A DNA stretch of 64,000 nucleotides from Pelagicoccus sp. (GTDB lineage Bacteria > Verrucomicrobiota > Verrucomicrobiia > Opitutales > Opitutaceae), in NCBI GenBank assembly GCA_028284635.1, contig JANQRJ010000095.1, positions 1-64,000 of the forward strand, in the 5' to 3' direction. Under the pieces are notes generated by a model. The model ran no database searches. It was given only the letters and a program-made list of their open reading frames with translations, and had not been told where the DNA came from. Both the position numbers and the translations under genes were made by a program. This document shows, piece after piece, positions 8,991 through 16,838 of this stretch. The number at the start of each line of letters is the position of its first letter. Positions within the stretch are counted from its first letter, which is position 1.

Positions 8991-10172
8991 CTACCAGTAC
9001 CGACTCAAGGTCATCTGTAGGTAGCTGTCTCGACGAAGTGGATACAGGGGGTCTTCTTCTTCAATTCCTAGGGGCTTTTGCAGCTCTACCTCCAACTTGT
9101 AGAAGCGGCCAAGCCGACGCTCGAATTCCAAGCGAACGTTCGTGGAGCCGTTGTCCGCATCGACGAAGGCTCCCGCGATGAGACTGGTGTCGGCCTCGTC
9201 GTTCCAGGTAAGCCTGCCGCCGACGAACACGTCCCGATTAAAGGGGACCGGAGCGGAGCGGCCGCGCGAGTCGAGGTGGACCTCGCCCAACAGCCCGAGA
9301 TCCAGAGCCGAGCCGCCAAGAGCGTAGAGCGTGTATTCGAAACCGCCCACCATTGCGGAATAGCGATCGCTGGCACTGTCTCTCGCGATGGCTTCCAGCT
9401 TCCAGAGCCAACCGCCTTTGGTCAGCTGCAGGTCCAGGCCGACTTGATCCATGAGCTCATAGTAAGGCCGCAAAACGGGCGTGCCTCCGTCACCAGACTG
9501 CAGAACAAGGCCGGGCTCCCGGTTCGTGCCACGAAAGTAGTGCAGTCCGATATCCACATCGCCAATGTAGTGTTTCCAGCGTAGAGCCAAGTCCAGCCGT
9601 TCATCTTCGCCGGAAGACTCGTAGATCGGATTGTCCGTATCCACCGCTAGACTACCACGCAAACGCCCTTCCACTCCCGGAAATGCGCGCTCGCGAAAGC
9701 CGGGCAGAAGAAACAGGCCGAAGTCTCCGAAATCGCTGACGTAGACGAAGTGGACCATGGGTTGGCCCAGCTTGTCCTCCCCATCGGGATTGGCAGCGAG
9801 ATCGGTCTGGTTGATCGTGTCCACCAGATGCTGGGACTCCGCGACGCCCCAGAAGACCTTCGAAATGCCGATCCGCGTTTCCCAGTTCCCGTTCACCCAA
9901 AGCAGGGACAGCTCGCGGATATCGAAAAGCTCGCGCTCCTCGTCCTGCGAATCCAGTCGGAGGAAGGGGGAAAATTCGAACAGCAGCTCCGGCTTCTCCC
10001 ACTCGTGAAAGAACTCGGGCTCGAACAGCAATGCGCCCGAAGGATCCGAATCCTGTCCGGCGTGCAACGGACGATCCTCGAAGATCCGCCCCTCCCCCGC
10101 GATATAGCCCGACCACTCCGCCGCCTGCGCGGCAAAAGGCGCGAGTGCCAAAGCCAGTCCCGCGCGCCACAT
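8991..10172 (-). CDS. Outer-membrane beta-barrel of an RND export locus
   Basis: A 393-residue protein with a cleavable signal peptide (MWRAGLALALAPFAAQAAE) followed by alternating hydrophobic/polar strands. It ends YLQMTLSRYW, with the aromatic terminal residue usual for outer-membrane barrels. It lies downstream of a LolA-like protein and an MMPL-type RND pump on the same strand; such trios are widespread and probably move a hydrophobic molecule across the envelope. A longer reading frame to 10334 exists, but its extra 54 residues run through a dispersed repeat and would bury the signal peptide, so the start at 10172 is preferred. Confidence 0.72.
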   Translation of the reverse strand: MWRAGLALALAPFAAQAAEWSGYIAGEGRIFEDRPLHAGQDSDPSGALLFEPEFFHEWEKPELLFEFSPFLRLDSQDEERELFDIRELSLLWVNGNWETRIGISKVFWGVAESQHLVDTINQTDLAANPDGEDKLGQPMVHFVYVSDFGDFGLFLLPGFRERAFPGVEGRLRGSLAVDTDNPIYESSGEDERLDLALRWKHYIGDVDIGLHYFRGTNREPGLVLQSGDGGTPVLRPYYELMDQVGLDLQLTKGGWLWKLEAIARDSASDRYSAMVGGFEYTLYALGGSALDLGLLGEVHLDSRGRSAPVPFNRDVFVGGRLTWNDEADTSLIAGAFVDADNGSTNVRLEFERRLGRFYKLEVELQKPLGIEEEDPLYPLRRDSYLQMTLSRYW

Positions 10173-10194
10173 GGCGCGACTAAAACGGTGTCCT

Positions 10195-10280
10195 GGTAGG
10201 GATCCCGACGAGTTCCCGACTTGTCTAGACCCGCACTGCAAGATCCTACACTGAGGCCCGCTCGGCGATCGGGCCCTACC
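10195..10280. repeat. Dispersed inverted repeat
   Basis: GGTAGGGATCCCGACGAG faces the reverse complement CTCGGCGATCGGGCCCTACC. The right half (about 10240-10279) is nearly identical, inverted, to 23718-23757. Confidence 0.6.
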
Positions 10281-10342
10281 TTTGCCTATCATAAGGCAAA
10301 CTTGTAATCGCGCCCGGCGCCACATCGGGTCCATCTCTTCGA

Positions 10343-11137
10343 CTACCGCGTGTTGCGCAGGCTGCGTTGATCGAAGTCGCGCTCGGTGAAGCCGTTTCCG
10401 AAGACGTAGTTCTTCCAGATCAGATCCGTTCGCTTGCCAGTCTGGTGGTTCACCATTTCCATTCGGTCTGCCCGCCAGTACCTGTTCAGATACTGTTGGT
10501 AGTCCAGGAAGACCAGCGTCTTGAGCAAGGCGTCCTTTCGATCGTAGAAGTCTATCTTCAGCGACCGGTACTCCTGCTTGTCAAACCAGACGACTTGTCG
10601 GGTGTATCCAGATTTCGGATCCACAGGATAGCGCTCGACCACAAAGCAATCCTGGCCTTCGTAGACCTCGTCCCTGATGTACCTGTAGGTGTACTTCTCC
10701 ACCTCCTGGGACGAAAGGTCCTCGTAGGCGAATTCGCTGCCGACGAAGGGGCCGGACTTGTTGTTGGAGGAGATGCGCTTCACCCGAGACAAGGCCGGCA
10801 GATAGAGCCACTGGTCGTCCGGACCGACCCGATGAGTGAAGGACAGAAAGGCGGTGCCCTTGACGTCCCTCGGCCGGTCGAAGTGGATCAGGGTCTTGTC
10901 GCCATCGCCGCTGACTTCCAGCGTCTTCATCTTCATCTCGCGGTTGCTGCTTTCGCCGTGACGGTTCTGCAAGACCATCTCGAGCTCCGCGACGGAATCG
11001 CCGAATCCCGTGTCTCGCGCATCGGCTTCGCGGGCGATCTCGAGCCCACGCTCCTCAGGAGTGGACTGGGCGAAGCCGGCGACAGCCAGCAGCGACGCAA
11101 GTTGGAAAGCAAGGAATCTTCTCGTTTTCGTTTTCAT
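10343..11137 (-). CDS. Outer membrane lipoprotein-sorting (LolA-like) protein
   Basis: A 264-residue periplasmic protein with a signal peptide (cleavage near VAGFAQS). The mature part matches the LolA-like family annotated as outer membrane lipoprotein-sorting protein (PF17131 type), with DDQWLYLPALSRVKRISSNN, FAYEDLS and VWFDKQEYRSLK. The fold binds lipids or hydrophobic ligands in a half-barrel. It lies between the pump and the barrel gene, so a role in passing the pump substrate across the periplasm is likely but inferred. Confidence 0.85.
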   Translation of the reverse strand: MKTKTRRFLAFQLASLLAVAGFAQSTPEERGLEIAREADARDTGFGDSVAELEMVLQNRHGESSNREMKMKTLEVSGDGDKTLIHFDRPRDVKGTAFLSFTHRVGPDDQWLYLPALSRVKRISSNNKSGPFVGSEFAYEDLSSQEVEKYTYRYIRDEVYEGQDCFVVERYPVDPKSGYTRQVVWFDKQEYRSLKIDFYDRKDALLKTLVFLDYQQYLNRYWRADRMEMVNHQTGKRTDLIWKNYVFGNGFTERDFDQRSLRNTR

Positions 11138-11188
11138 GACATTCGTTGGGTTGGAATTCTGTGGAAAATGCGTGTCCAGCTATTCGCT

Positions 11189-11302
11189 GGAGGGCAACGC
11201 TCCGTCGTTGCCGTGGAGCCTACGGGGGAATAAACGTTGCGGCAACGACAGAGCGTTGCCCTCCAAAGGATGCTTCTTACGTTAAGTTGACGCATGTGCG
11301 CG
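11189..11302. repeat. GC-rich hairpin repeat with conserved flank
   Basis: The arms 11189-11213 and 11240-11264 pair at 24 of 25 positions (outer ends GGAGGGCAACG / CGTTGCCCTCC). The next ~40 bases contain GTTAAGTTGACGC, also found at 76-125 and 31386-31435 behind other hairpins. It lies between the pump and LolA-like genes of one probable operon. Confidence 0.7.
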
Positions 11303-11326
11303 GCTGCGGGATAAAGCCTTACCCTT

Positions 11327-13717
11327 TCATACGTGCACAGGCACTTCGTCAGGCGCTTCGACTTGAGGCGCCCTTTTCTTCCTCCGACGGTCCAGGCTCA
11401 TCAGCAGGGCTGGCAGCAATATGAAGTCCGCTATCAAAGCCATCACGATTACGATAGCCGTGAGCTGCCCCATCCAGCTGTTCATGCGGAAGGACGAGAG
11501 ACCGAGAATGGAGAAGCCGACCGCTAGCAGCAGCGTAGTGACGACCAGCGCCTTGCCCACGGTGCGAAACGCATAGCGAACCGCCGCCTCGCCGCCCAAA
11601 CCTTTCTCGCGACGAGCCCGGAGATACTTGCTCAAAAAGTGGACCGAATCGTCGACCACAATGCCCAAGGTCATGCCCGAGACCATCGCCAGCGACAGCC
11701 CCATCTCGCCGTAAAGAGCGCTCCAGATCCCAAAGCCGAGCACCGCAGGCACGATATTGGGGATCAGGCTCAGGAGGCCGTAGCGCAAACTACGCAGCGC
11801 GATGGCGAGGAGAATCGAGATCGCGAGCACCGCGAAAAACGTGCCCCATAGCATGCTCTTTATATTCCGCTCCGAGATGTGGGCGAACATCACCGTCGGG
11901 CTCGCCGCCCTCACGTGCATGTACTCGGGAGCGTTCTCCTCAAGCCAGAGCTCGCCTTTATCGATCAAGCTGCGTAGTTGCTTCGTGGGCACATCCCTGG
12001 TCGTGATGGTCACGCGGGTGGCTGACTTGTCGACGTTGACCTGGTTGTTCAGGTCCAAGCCATACGGGAGCGAAAATTCGTAGAGCAACAGATACTGGGC
12101 AGCCAGCTCGCGACTGTCGGGAATCCGGTAGTAAGCAGGATCGTCGCCGTGCATGTTACGGTTCAATCGCTTCATCGTATCCGCGATCGTATTGACCTGC
12201 ACCACGTCGGGATCATCGCGAAACCAGTCCGCGAAGCGGCCCAAGGTCCGCAAGTACTCGGGCTCGTTGATTCCGCCGCTTTCCGCCGCAGGGATCGAAA
12301 ACTCGAAATTGTTCATCCCCGTCAGATTCTCCTCCGCATAGTCGGCATGCTGGCGAAATTCGAGCGACTCGTCGAAGTACTGGACCCACTGGTCATTCAA
12401 GTCGATGCGCGGAATGAGAAAGCCGAGAAAAGCCACCACCGCAATCGAACCGGCGAGAAAGGAGTGGCGGCGACGGGAAAGCAAAGCGCTCAGAGCGTCG
12501 AATACCGAACTATCCGCTTTGGCATGATCGGCGGCTTTCGCCTTGGCCCTGAAGGGAAACAGAGACATCACCGCCGGCAGAAAGAAGATAGAGGCCGCCC
12601 AGGCGATCATGACTCCGGTCGCCACCACATTGCCAAGATAGCGGAAGGGAGGCGAGTCGCTGAAATTCATACTCAGGAAACCCACCGCAGTAGTGATGCT
12701 GGTCAGCAATACCGGAGTGAAATTTATGCGGACGCTCTCGATCAAGGCAGCCCGCTTGTCGCGGCCCTGACGTAGCTCGCTGAAAAACGTGACCAATATA
12801 TGCACGCTGTCCGCTACCGCCAGCGTCATGATCATGGTAGGCGCGCTCATGAGAGGGGCACTCAGGTTGAAGCCATACCAGCCCATCATGCCCATCGCTC
12901 CCAGTATCGAGATCATCAATACCGCACCAGCCGTAGCCGTAGCTAGAATGGAACGCAGCAAAATGGCCATGATCAGGAAGATGACCACGAACATCGGCAT
13001 CATGACCGTGCCCATGTCCTTCAAGGATGACTCGGAAAACGCGTTGTTGAGCATCACCATGCCCGCCTTGCGGATCTCTATGTCCGGGTAGCGAATTGCA
13101 AACTCGTCCGCCAAGGCTCGCACCTCGTTCACCACTTCAGGCACTTCGGTCATGTCGTTGACGCCAGGCAAGCTTACGGTGACATTCACTCCCGTAGTAT
13201 AGCCGTCCCCGTTTATCAGGCGATTGAACAGAGCAGGCTCGCTCTCGGCGGACCGGCGGATCGCTGCCAAGGCGCTCTCATCCAGCTTAAGATCCTCGGG
13301 CACCAGATCGTTCACGAAGATGTCGTCGCCATCCGCTACGGAATTCTGGAAATTCGAAATGGAATCCACCCGTCGCGTATATGGAATTTGCCAAGCCCGA
13401 TCTCTATGCGACAGCCACTGAACCGCCTCGAGAAACTCCTCCTCGTAGATCGAATCCTTGCCAGCCGTCAGGATGAACATCACATTGTCATCCTTCGTAT
13501 ATATATTCTGCAGAGCATCGAAGGCCTGCAGTTGCGGATTATCCCCGGCGAAGAAAATCCGGTAGCTCGTCTCGAAGGTCACGCCGTTGCGCAAGCCTGC
13601 CAAAGCGAGCCCCGTTAGAATCACGGTGGCCAGGATCACCGCCCAGCGGTATCGTATCGCCTGTTCCGCCAACCGTACGATCCAGTTGGGGTCCTCCTTA
13701 GCAGGTCTTGTATTCAT
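11327..13717 (-). CDS. MMPL-type RND exporter
   Basis: A 796-residue inner-membrane permease. The layout is TM1 at about 29-47, a large periplasmic loop, a five-helix sterol-sensing-like bundle (about 225-380), TM7 near 420, a second loop, and a closing bundle (about 620-780) containing the GIVVDDSVHFLSKY motif of MMPL/HpnN-type proteins. These proton-driven pumps export lipids or hydrophobic compounds. It heads an operon with the LolA-like and barrel proteins. A near-perfect operator (13757-13774) lies 40 bases upstream, matching a site before the adjacent TetR gene, so repression by that TetR is likely. Confidence 0.9.
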   Translation of the reverse strand: MNTRPAKEDPNWIVRLAEQAIRYRWAVILATVILTGLALAGLRNGVTFETSYRIFFAGDNPQLQAFDALQNIYTKDDNVMFILTAGKDSIYEEEFLEAVQWLSHRDRAWQIPYTRRVDSISNFQNSVADGDDIFVNDLVPEDLKLDESALAAIRRSAESEPALFNRLINGDGYTTGVNVTVSLPGVNDMTEVPEVVNEVRALADEFAIRYPDIEIRKAGMVMLNNAFSESSLKDMGTVMMPMFVVIFLIMAILLRSILATATAGAVLMISILGAMGMMGWYGFNLSAPLMSAPTMIMTLAVADSVHILVTFFSELRQGRDKRAALIESVRINFTPVLLTSITTAVGFLSMNFSDSPPFRYLGNVVATGVMIAWAASIFFLPAVMSLFPFRAKAKAADHAKADSSVFDALSALLSRRRHSFLAGSIAVVAFLGFLIPRIDLNDQWVQYFDESLEFRQHADYAEENLTGMNNFEFSIPAAESGGINEPEYLRTLGRFADWFRDDPDVVQVNTIADTMKRLNRNMHGDDPAYYRIPDSRELAAQYLLLYEFSLPYGLDLNNQVNVDKSATRVTITTRDVPTKQLRSLIDKGELWLEENAPEYMHVRAASPTVMFAHISERNIKSMLWGTFFAVLAISILLAIALRSLRYGLLSLIPNIVPAVLGFGIWSALYGEMGLSLAMVSGMTLGIVVDDSVHFLSKYLRARREKGLGGEAAVRYAFRTVGKALVVTTLLLAVGFSILGLSSFRMNSWMGQLTAIVIVMALIADFILLPALLMSLDRRRKKRAPQVEAPDEVPVHV

Positions 13718-13756
13718 CAGTTGGATATTTGGCGAGGGTTAGAGGTTAGAGGCAAA

Positions 13757-13774
13757 GTACCAACCAGTTGGTAC
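13757..13774. promoter_or_regulatory. TetR operator upstream of the RND operon
   Basis: GTACCAACCAGTTGGTAC is a palindrome apart from its two central bases. A 15-of-16-base version of its core lies upstream of the TetR gene at 14432-14447. Its place just before the pump gene fits repression. Confidence 0.72.
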
Positions 13775-13792
13775 GCAAATTGGCCAAAAAAA

Positions 13793-14407
13793 CTATTCTC
13801 CAGGGGCTAGGGCGTTTAGAAAGAACTCGGATCCCTGGGCTACCTTATGATAGCCGTCGACCGAACCGTGAGCCTTGAGGAGTCCGATGCAGCCCTCGCT
13901 CAAAGCGACAAAAGTAGTTGCCACGCTCGCCGGATCGATGTCGGCCCGAACATTGCCCGCCAGGATGCCGGCCCGGAGCGCCTTCTCTACCGCTTCCTCC
14001 CACTCCCGGTAGATGCTGCTCAGATAGCGGCGGAATTCGCCCTCCATGGAGGAAAGCTCCTGGGACAGATTGTTGAGCGGGCATCCCATGGTCACCAGTT
14101 CAGGGTCCTCCTCCAGCATAGGCCCGAAGCTATGCACGATGTCCTTCAGGTCCTTGATCGGATCCACCGAGCTGGACAGCGGCTCCACCCAGACCTGTCG
14201 AATCGACTCTCGAAGCGGCCCGTCGATCACCGCGTAGGCCAGCTCGTTCTTCCCCTTGAAATGGTGGAAAAGCGCCCCCTTGGTAATCCCCGCCCGTTCG
14301 ACTATCAAGTTGATGCTGGTGCCGTTGAACGTGTTGACGTGGAACAGCTCCAAGGCTGCTTCCAGAATCTTGGCTCGGGTCGTCTCAGGTTGGCGAGTCG
14401 GTGACAT
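13793..14407 (-). CDS. TetR/AcrR-family repressor
   Basis: A 204-residue regulator. The N-terminal helix-turn-helix (about 10-55) contains INLIVERAGITKGALFHHFKGKNELAYAV, a clear TetR signature. The C-terminal ligand domain holds CPLNNLSQELSSM, like the TetR_C class that senses small hydrophobic molecules. It lies directly upstream of the RND export operon on the same strand. A shared operator word occurs before both units (13757-13774 and 14432-14447), so it probably represses itself and the exporter until a substrate binds. Confidence 0.92.
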   Translation of the reverse strand: MSPTRQPETTRAKILEAALELFHVNTFNGTSINLIVERAGITKGALFHHFKGKNELAYAVIDGPLRESIRQVWVEPLSSSVDPIKDLKDIVHSFGPMLEEDPELVTMGCPLNNLSQELSSMEGEFRRYLSSIYREWEEAVEKALRAGILAGNVRADIDPASVATTFVALSEGCIGLLKAHGSVDGYHKVAQGSEFFLNALAPGE

Positions 14408-14431
14408 GCTTCAAAAATCGAGAAGCACGAA

Positions 14432-14447
14432 AACCGACCAGTTGGTA
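14432..14447. promoter_or_regulatory. TetR autoregulatory operator
   Basis: AACCGACCAGTTGGTA matches the core of the operator at 13757-13774 closely and lies about 25 bases before the TetR start codon. Confidence 0.65.
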
Positions 14448-14628
14448 TGTAGTCAAGCAATAGTTTTCAAGTTTAGGAAAATCATCCACGACACGACAAT
14501 TGATGAGATCCTCTTCGCCCCGAGGAGCGCCTGCGTCCATACAGCATGCAGGACGGATAAGCTCCCGAATATCCGAGCGCCTGAAATCGCTCCCATCCGA
14601 ACCGGCAGCCCAGCCTGCTTCTCAAAAA

Positions 14629-14716
14629 AATGATTTTGCCCCTAATGATTTTGCTCCCTCTCCCCCAAAGCAGTTGCAGGAGCCTTTTTGCAAAATCATT
14701 TGGCGGCAAAATCATT
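14629..14716. repeat. Four copies of AATGATTTTGC forming an inverted repeat
   Basis: Two direct copies (14629-14639, 14644-14654) face two inverted copies (14690-14700, 14706-14716). The right half overlaps the last codons and stop of the rhombosortase gene. A double hairpin could form and might stabilise or end its transcript. Confidence 0.7.
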
Positions 14717-15349
14717 ATCCGGATCGACACGCCCAAGACACTGTTTTGATCCCGCACCTTTTCGCCCTAACAAGAAAAGAAGGATTATCACCGGAGCCAG
14801 CGCTCCCGCCAAATGGGCTTCCACCGCCACGATAAACGAGGCATCGCCCCAGCCGGAGGCGAACAGAGCCTCCCCCGTCAGCCACTCGAACGCCACCTTC
14901 GCCAGAAGCAGCATCCAACCCGCAGCCCCCAGCAAAACCATCCCCAGCCTTCCCTGCCTAAGCCCGGAACCAACCAACTCCAGCATCGCCAAGGCAAACA
15001 GGCCTACCGCCCAACCCGAAAGACCGCGATACCGCTCGAACTCCCCTCCGACTCGAAACAGCAAGTCCGTCAAAACCGTTGTTAAAAGAAGCGTCGCCAA
15101 AAACCGCCCTCGACACCGCGGTTCCAAAACGGCTCCCAGCAAAGCGAACATCGCCAAATCCCACACCAGGTGCCGAGCCCCCCAATGCCCCAGATGCCCC
15201 GTCACCCACCTCCAAAGCTCGCCACTACCCCAAAGGTCCGCTCGCCATTCCAACACTCCGCCCACCAGCGGATCGAAGACGTGGATCAGGACGGCGATCG
15301 CCGACAAGACGACGGTCAGTATCGGAATTTTGGTTACGAAACGCTTCAT
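14696..15349 (-). CDS. rrtA: Rhombosortase (rhomboid-like intramembrane protease)
   Basis: A 217-residue protein with about six TM helices. GHWGARHLVWDLAMFALLG (H60), YRGLSG (nucleophile S111) and EAHLAGALA (catalytic H179) match the rhombosortase subfamily, which cleaves and reattaches GlyGly-CTERM surface proteins. No classic GlyGly-CTERM substrate ends in this window; the VIT/vWA protein at 26.4 kb has a GGGGG-TM-basic stretch, but internally. The heptamer GTTGAAT overlaps the start codon and a hairpin lies just upstream, so the gene marks the left edge of, or belongs to, the cassette-like region. Confidence 0.82.
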   Translation of the reverse strand: MKRFVTKIPILTVVLSAIAVLIHVFDPLVGGVLEWRADLWGSGELWRWVTGHLGHWGARHLVWDLAMFALLGAVLEPRCRGRFLATLLLTTVLTDLLFRVGGEFERYRGLSGWAVGLFALAMLELVGSGLRQGRLGMVLLGAAGWMLLLAKVAFEWLTGEALFASGWGDASFIVAVEAHLAGALAPVIILLFLLGRKGAGSKQCLGRVDPDNDFAAK

Positions 15350-15405
15350 TCAACAAGTGCTGGCGGCGAGCGCGAACGCTCGTAGCCTGACACGCCTGCT
15401 CGGCG
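15350..15405 (-). other. attC-like site at the left edge of the array
   Basis: On the plus strand ATTCAAC (fits RYYYAAC) abuts the rhombosortase start. Next come the GAGCGCGAACGCTC stem and GCCTGACACGCC, a word also present in the site at 17613-17678. No good GTTRRRY partner was found, so confidence is modest. Confidence 0.45.
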
Positions 15406-15702
15406 CTATTTCCTTATGTATCCTCGAGAGGTGTGCCAGTACCTCAAGATCACAACCAAAGCCTGCTTCTCTCTCACTTCATAGACGATTCGGTATGGCT
15501 TATGATGAAGTTCTCGAATCCTCTCATCTCCAAACTCGGGTACTATGTTTCCGGAGAAGGGAAACTTTTCGAGTATGTCGGTCTTGTCTACTAGCTCGAT
15601 CCCGAAACTCTCAGCTCTTTCAGGTCTATCTTTTGCAATCTCGCTAACGGCGGCTTCTAGATCGTGGAGCGCTTGGGGCGAGAAGTCTACCGTGAAGCCC
15701 AT
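15406..15702 (-). CDS. RelE/ParE-family toxin
   Basis: A 98-residue protein with the RelE/ParE core: FSPQALHDLEAAVSEIAKDRPERAESF at the start, then FPFSGNIVPEFGDERIRELHHKPYRIVYEVREKQ and the late RYWHTSRGY stretch. ParE-type relatives target gyrase, RelE-type ones cleave mRNA on the ribosome; the target here cannot be decided. Its start overlaps the end of the antitoxin gene by 16 bases, the usual coupled arrangement. Confidence 0.85.
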   Translation of the reverse strand: MGFTVDFSPQALHDLEAAVSEIAKDRPERAESFGIELVDKTDILEKFPFSGNIVPEFGDERIRELHHKPYRIVYEVREKQALVVILRYWHTSRGYIRK

Positions 15703-15872
15703 TGCCTAACCATGCCCTTGACCGCAATTTTGGGAGTAGTCTGACCTCGTTCGGATGCTTCGAGCGCCTCTTGGACGCCGAGAATAAAATCCAACCTTTT
15801 CCTAATTTCTTCGACATCAACGTCATCGGGCAGGGCTTGGATTCTTTCGATCACCTTCTCTTTAGTGGTCAT
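15687..15872 (-). CDS. Antitoxin partner of the RelE/ParE toxin
   Basis: A 61-residue acidic and helical protein (MTTKEKVIERIQALPDDVDV...) with no recognised DNA-binding fold. Its role is inferred from size, position just before the toxin and the 16-base overlap. A small palindrome (GTTAGTACAGAGCACTAAC, about 15948-15966) upstream could be its operator or a cassette boundary. Confidence 0.7.
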   Translation of the reverse strand: MTTKEKVIERIQALPDDVDVEEIRKRLDFILGVQEALEASERGQTTPKIAVKGMVRQWASR

Positions 15873-16122
15873 GATTCTGTTCTAAATCGTGCTGTAGCCT
15901 TTGGCAAGCTGTCCTTTTTCTTTCGCCGAACGCCAAAGCGATACGACAAAAGTTAGTACAGAGCACTAACCGGAACTGTATCCACTGATTCCTTAGGCAT
16001 TCGTTTCGTCACCAGACTTACTTTCATTTTGCCCAGATCCTAAGCCCTCGCGACAACGCTAAGAAGAGATAATGGGATCGACGAAACTCGTACCAGCTAC
16101 CTCGCTCGCTTGGTTAGGCTGG

Positions 16123-16296
16123 CTACTTCCTTCTTTTGGGTCTGATTGCCTTTCGAGCCTCAAGCGCTTCTACGATTAGCTTGCGAGCCATCGATGCGAT
16201 TGGTCTGTCATCATCTTCGGCCAGAGACTGGATAATGGCGAGAAGCTCGTCATCGACCCTGACACCGATGGTCGTGTGTTTCTTTCCGTCGCTCAT
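16123..16296 (-). CDS. Small ribbon-helix-helix regulator
   Basis: A 57-residue protein. The beta strand KHTTIGVRVDDELLAII followed by two helices (SLAEDDDRPIASMARKLIVEALEARKA) is typical of MetJ/Arc-type dimeric regulators and CopG-like antitoxins; the tail is basic (RPKRRK). It is divergent from the 95-residue gene at 16362. Between them are two GCTAGC-N3-GCTAGC blocks, one next to each start codon, the kind of tandem site such dimers bind. It may be an autoregulator or the antitoxin of the divergent gene. No strong Shine-Dalgarno is seen. Confidence 0.75.
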   Translation of the reverse strand: MSDGKKHTTIGVRVDDELLAIIQSLAEDDDRPIASMARKLIVEALEARKAIRPKRRK

Positions 16297-16299
16297 TTT

Positions 16300-16314
16300 G
16301 CTAGCGAAGCTAGC
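16300..16314. promoter_or_regulatory. Paired GCTAGC operator, left block
   Basis: GCTAGC at 16300-16305 and 16309-16314, separated by GAA, four bases upstream of the ribbon-helix-helix start codon. The 9-base period suits neighbouring regulator dimers. Confidence 0.65.
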
Positions 16315-16344
16315 TTTTGAGCTTGCCAGTACGACGCTAATAAA

Positions 16345-16359
16345 GCTAGCTTAGCTAGC
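16345..16359. promoter_or_regulatory. Paired GCTAGC operator, right block
   Basis: GCTAGC at 16345-16350 and 16354-16359, separated by TTA, three bases before the ATG at 16362. It mirrors the left block around the divergent promoter. Confidence 0.65.
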
Positions 16360-16361
16360 AT

Positions 16362-16649
16362 ATGATCAAAGGAATGGATGCAGAAACAATACGCCGCTAT
16401 GCGGAAGCGAGGAAGAAGGTCGACGAGAACGCGGATCTGATCATCTGCATCGCCTCGGTCTTTTCGGTTTTCGAGGAGTGGCCGGATGACCGCATCGAGA
16501 TCAGCCCCTTCGCCCTGGGCAAGCTCAACGACCTGATGACGCTCTACTCCTGCCGCATTCTATCGGCCCTGGAGGATTTCGCTTCCGCAAGGGACGCCAA
16601 GGACTTCGTGGAGAAACTAGAGGAAGGCGAGGGCAGCGAGGATTGTTAG
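16362..16649 (+). CDS. Hypothetical 95-residue protein, divergent from RHH regulator
   Basis: An acidic, mostly helical protein with no recognised domain. Visible features are MDAETIRRYAEARKKVDENADLIICIASVF, PDDRIEISPFALGKLNDLMTLYSCRIL and a Glu/Asp-rich tail. It is one of only two plus-strand genes between 14 and 33 kb. Its start codon abuts a GCTAGC pair, so expression is probably controlled by the neighbouring ribbon-helix-helix protein. A second ATG at 16374 is possible. A toxin-like or regulated partner role is open. Confidence 0.6.
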   Translation: MIKGMDAETIRRYAEARKKVDENADLIICIASVFSVFEEWPDDRIEISPFALGKLNDLMTLYSCRILSALEDFASARDAKDFVEKLEEGEGSEDC

Positions 16650-16744
16650 TTTCCTTCAGCTATCGCAAGAGTATAGGAGTGTTTTTTGCCCCCTCATTTC
16701 ATCTCATCAATTGGTCATGCGGGAGTGCTTGCTGATCACACCTT

Positions 16745-16834
16745 GTTCAACCTGGTCATTCATGAACGCTTCGCACATCGTCGAGGTCAGACGCGATGCT
16801 TGTCGCCGTTGTCCGCACCGTCTTATTGTTAGCA
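16745..16834 (-). other. attC-like recombination site 1
   Basis: Plus-strand GTTCAAC (16745-16751) fits RYYYAAC and GTTAGCA (16828-16834) is a near match to GTTRRRY. Weak internal stems (GACGCGA... / ...GTC) lie between. It follows the DUF2971-like gene directly. Confidence 0.5.
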
Positions 16835-16838
16835 TCTT

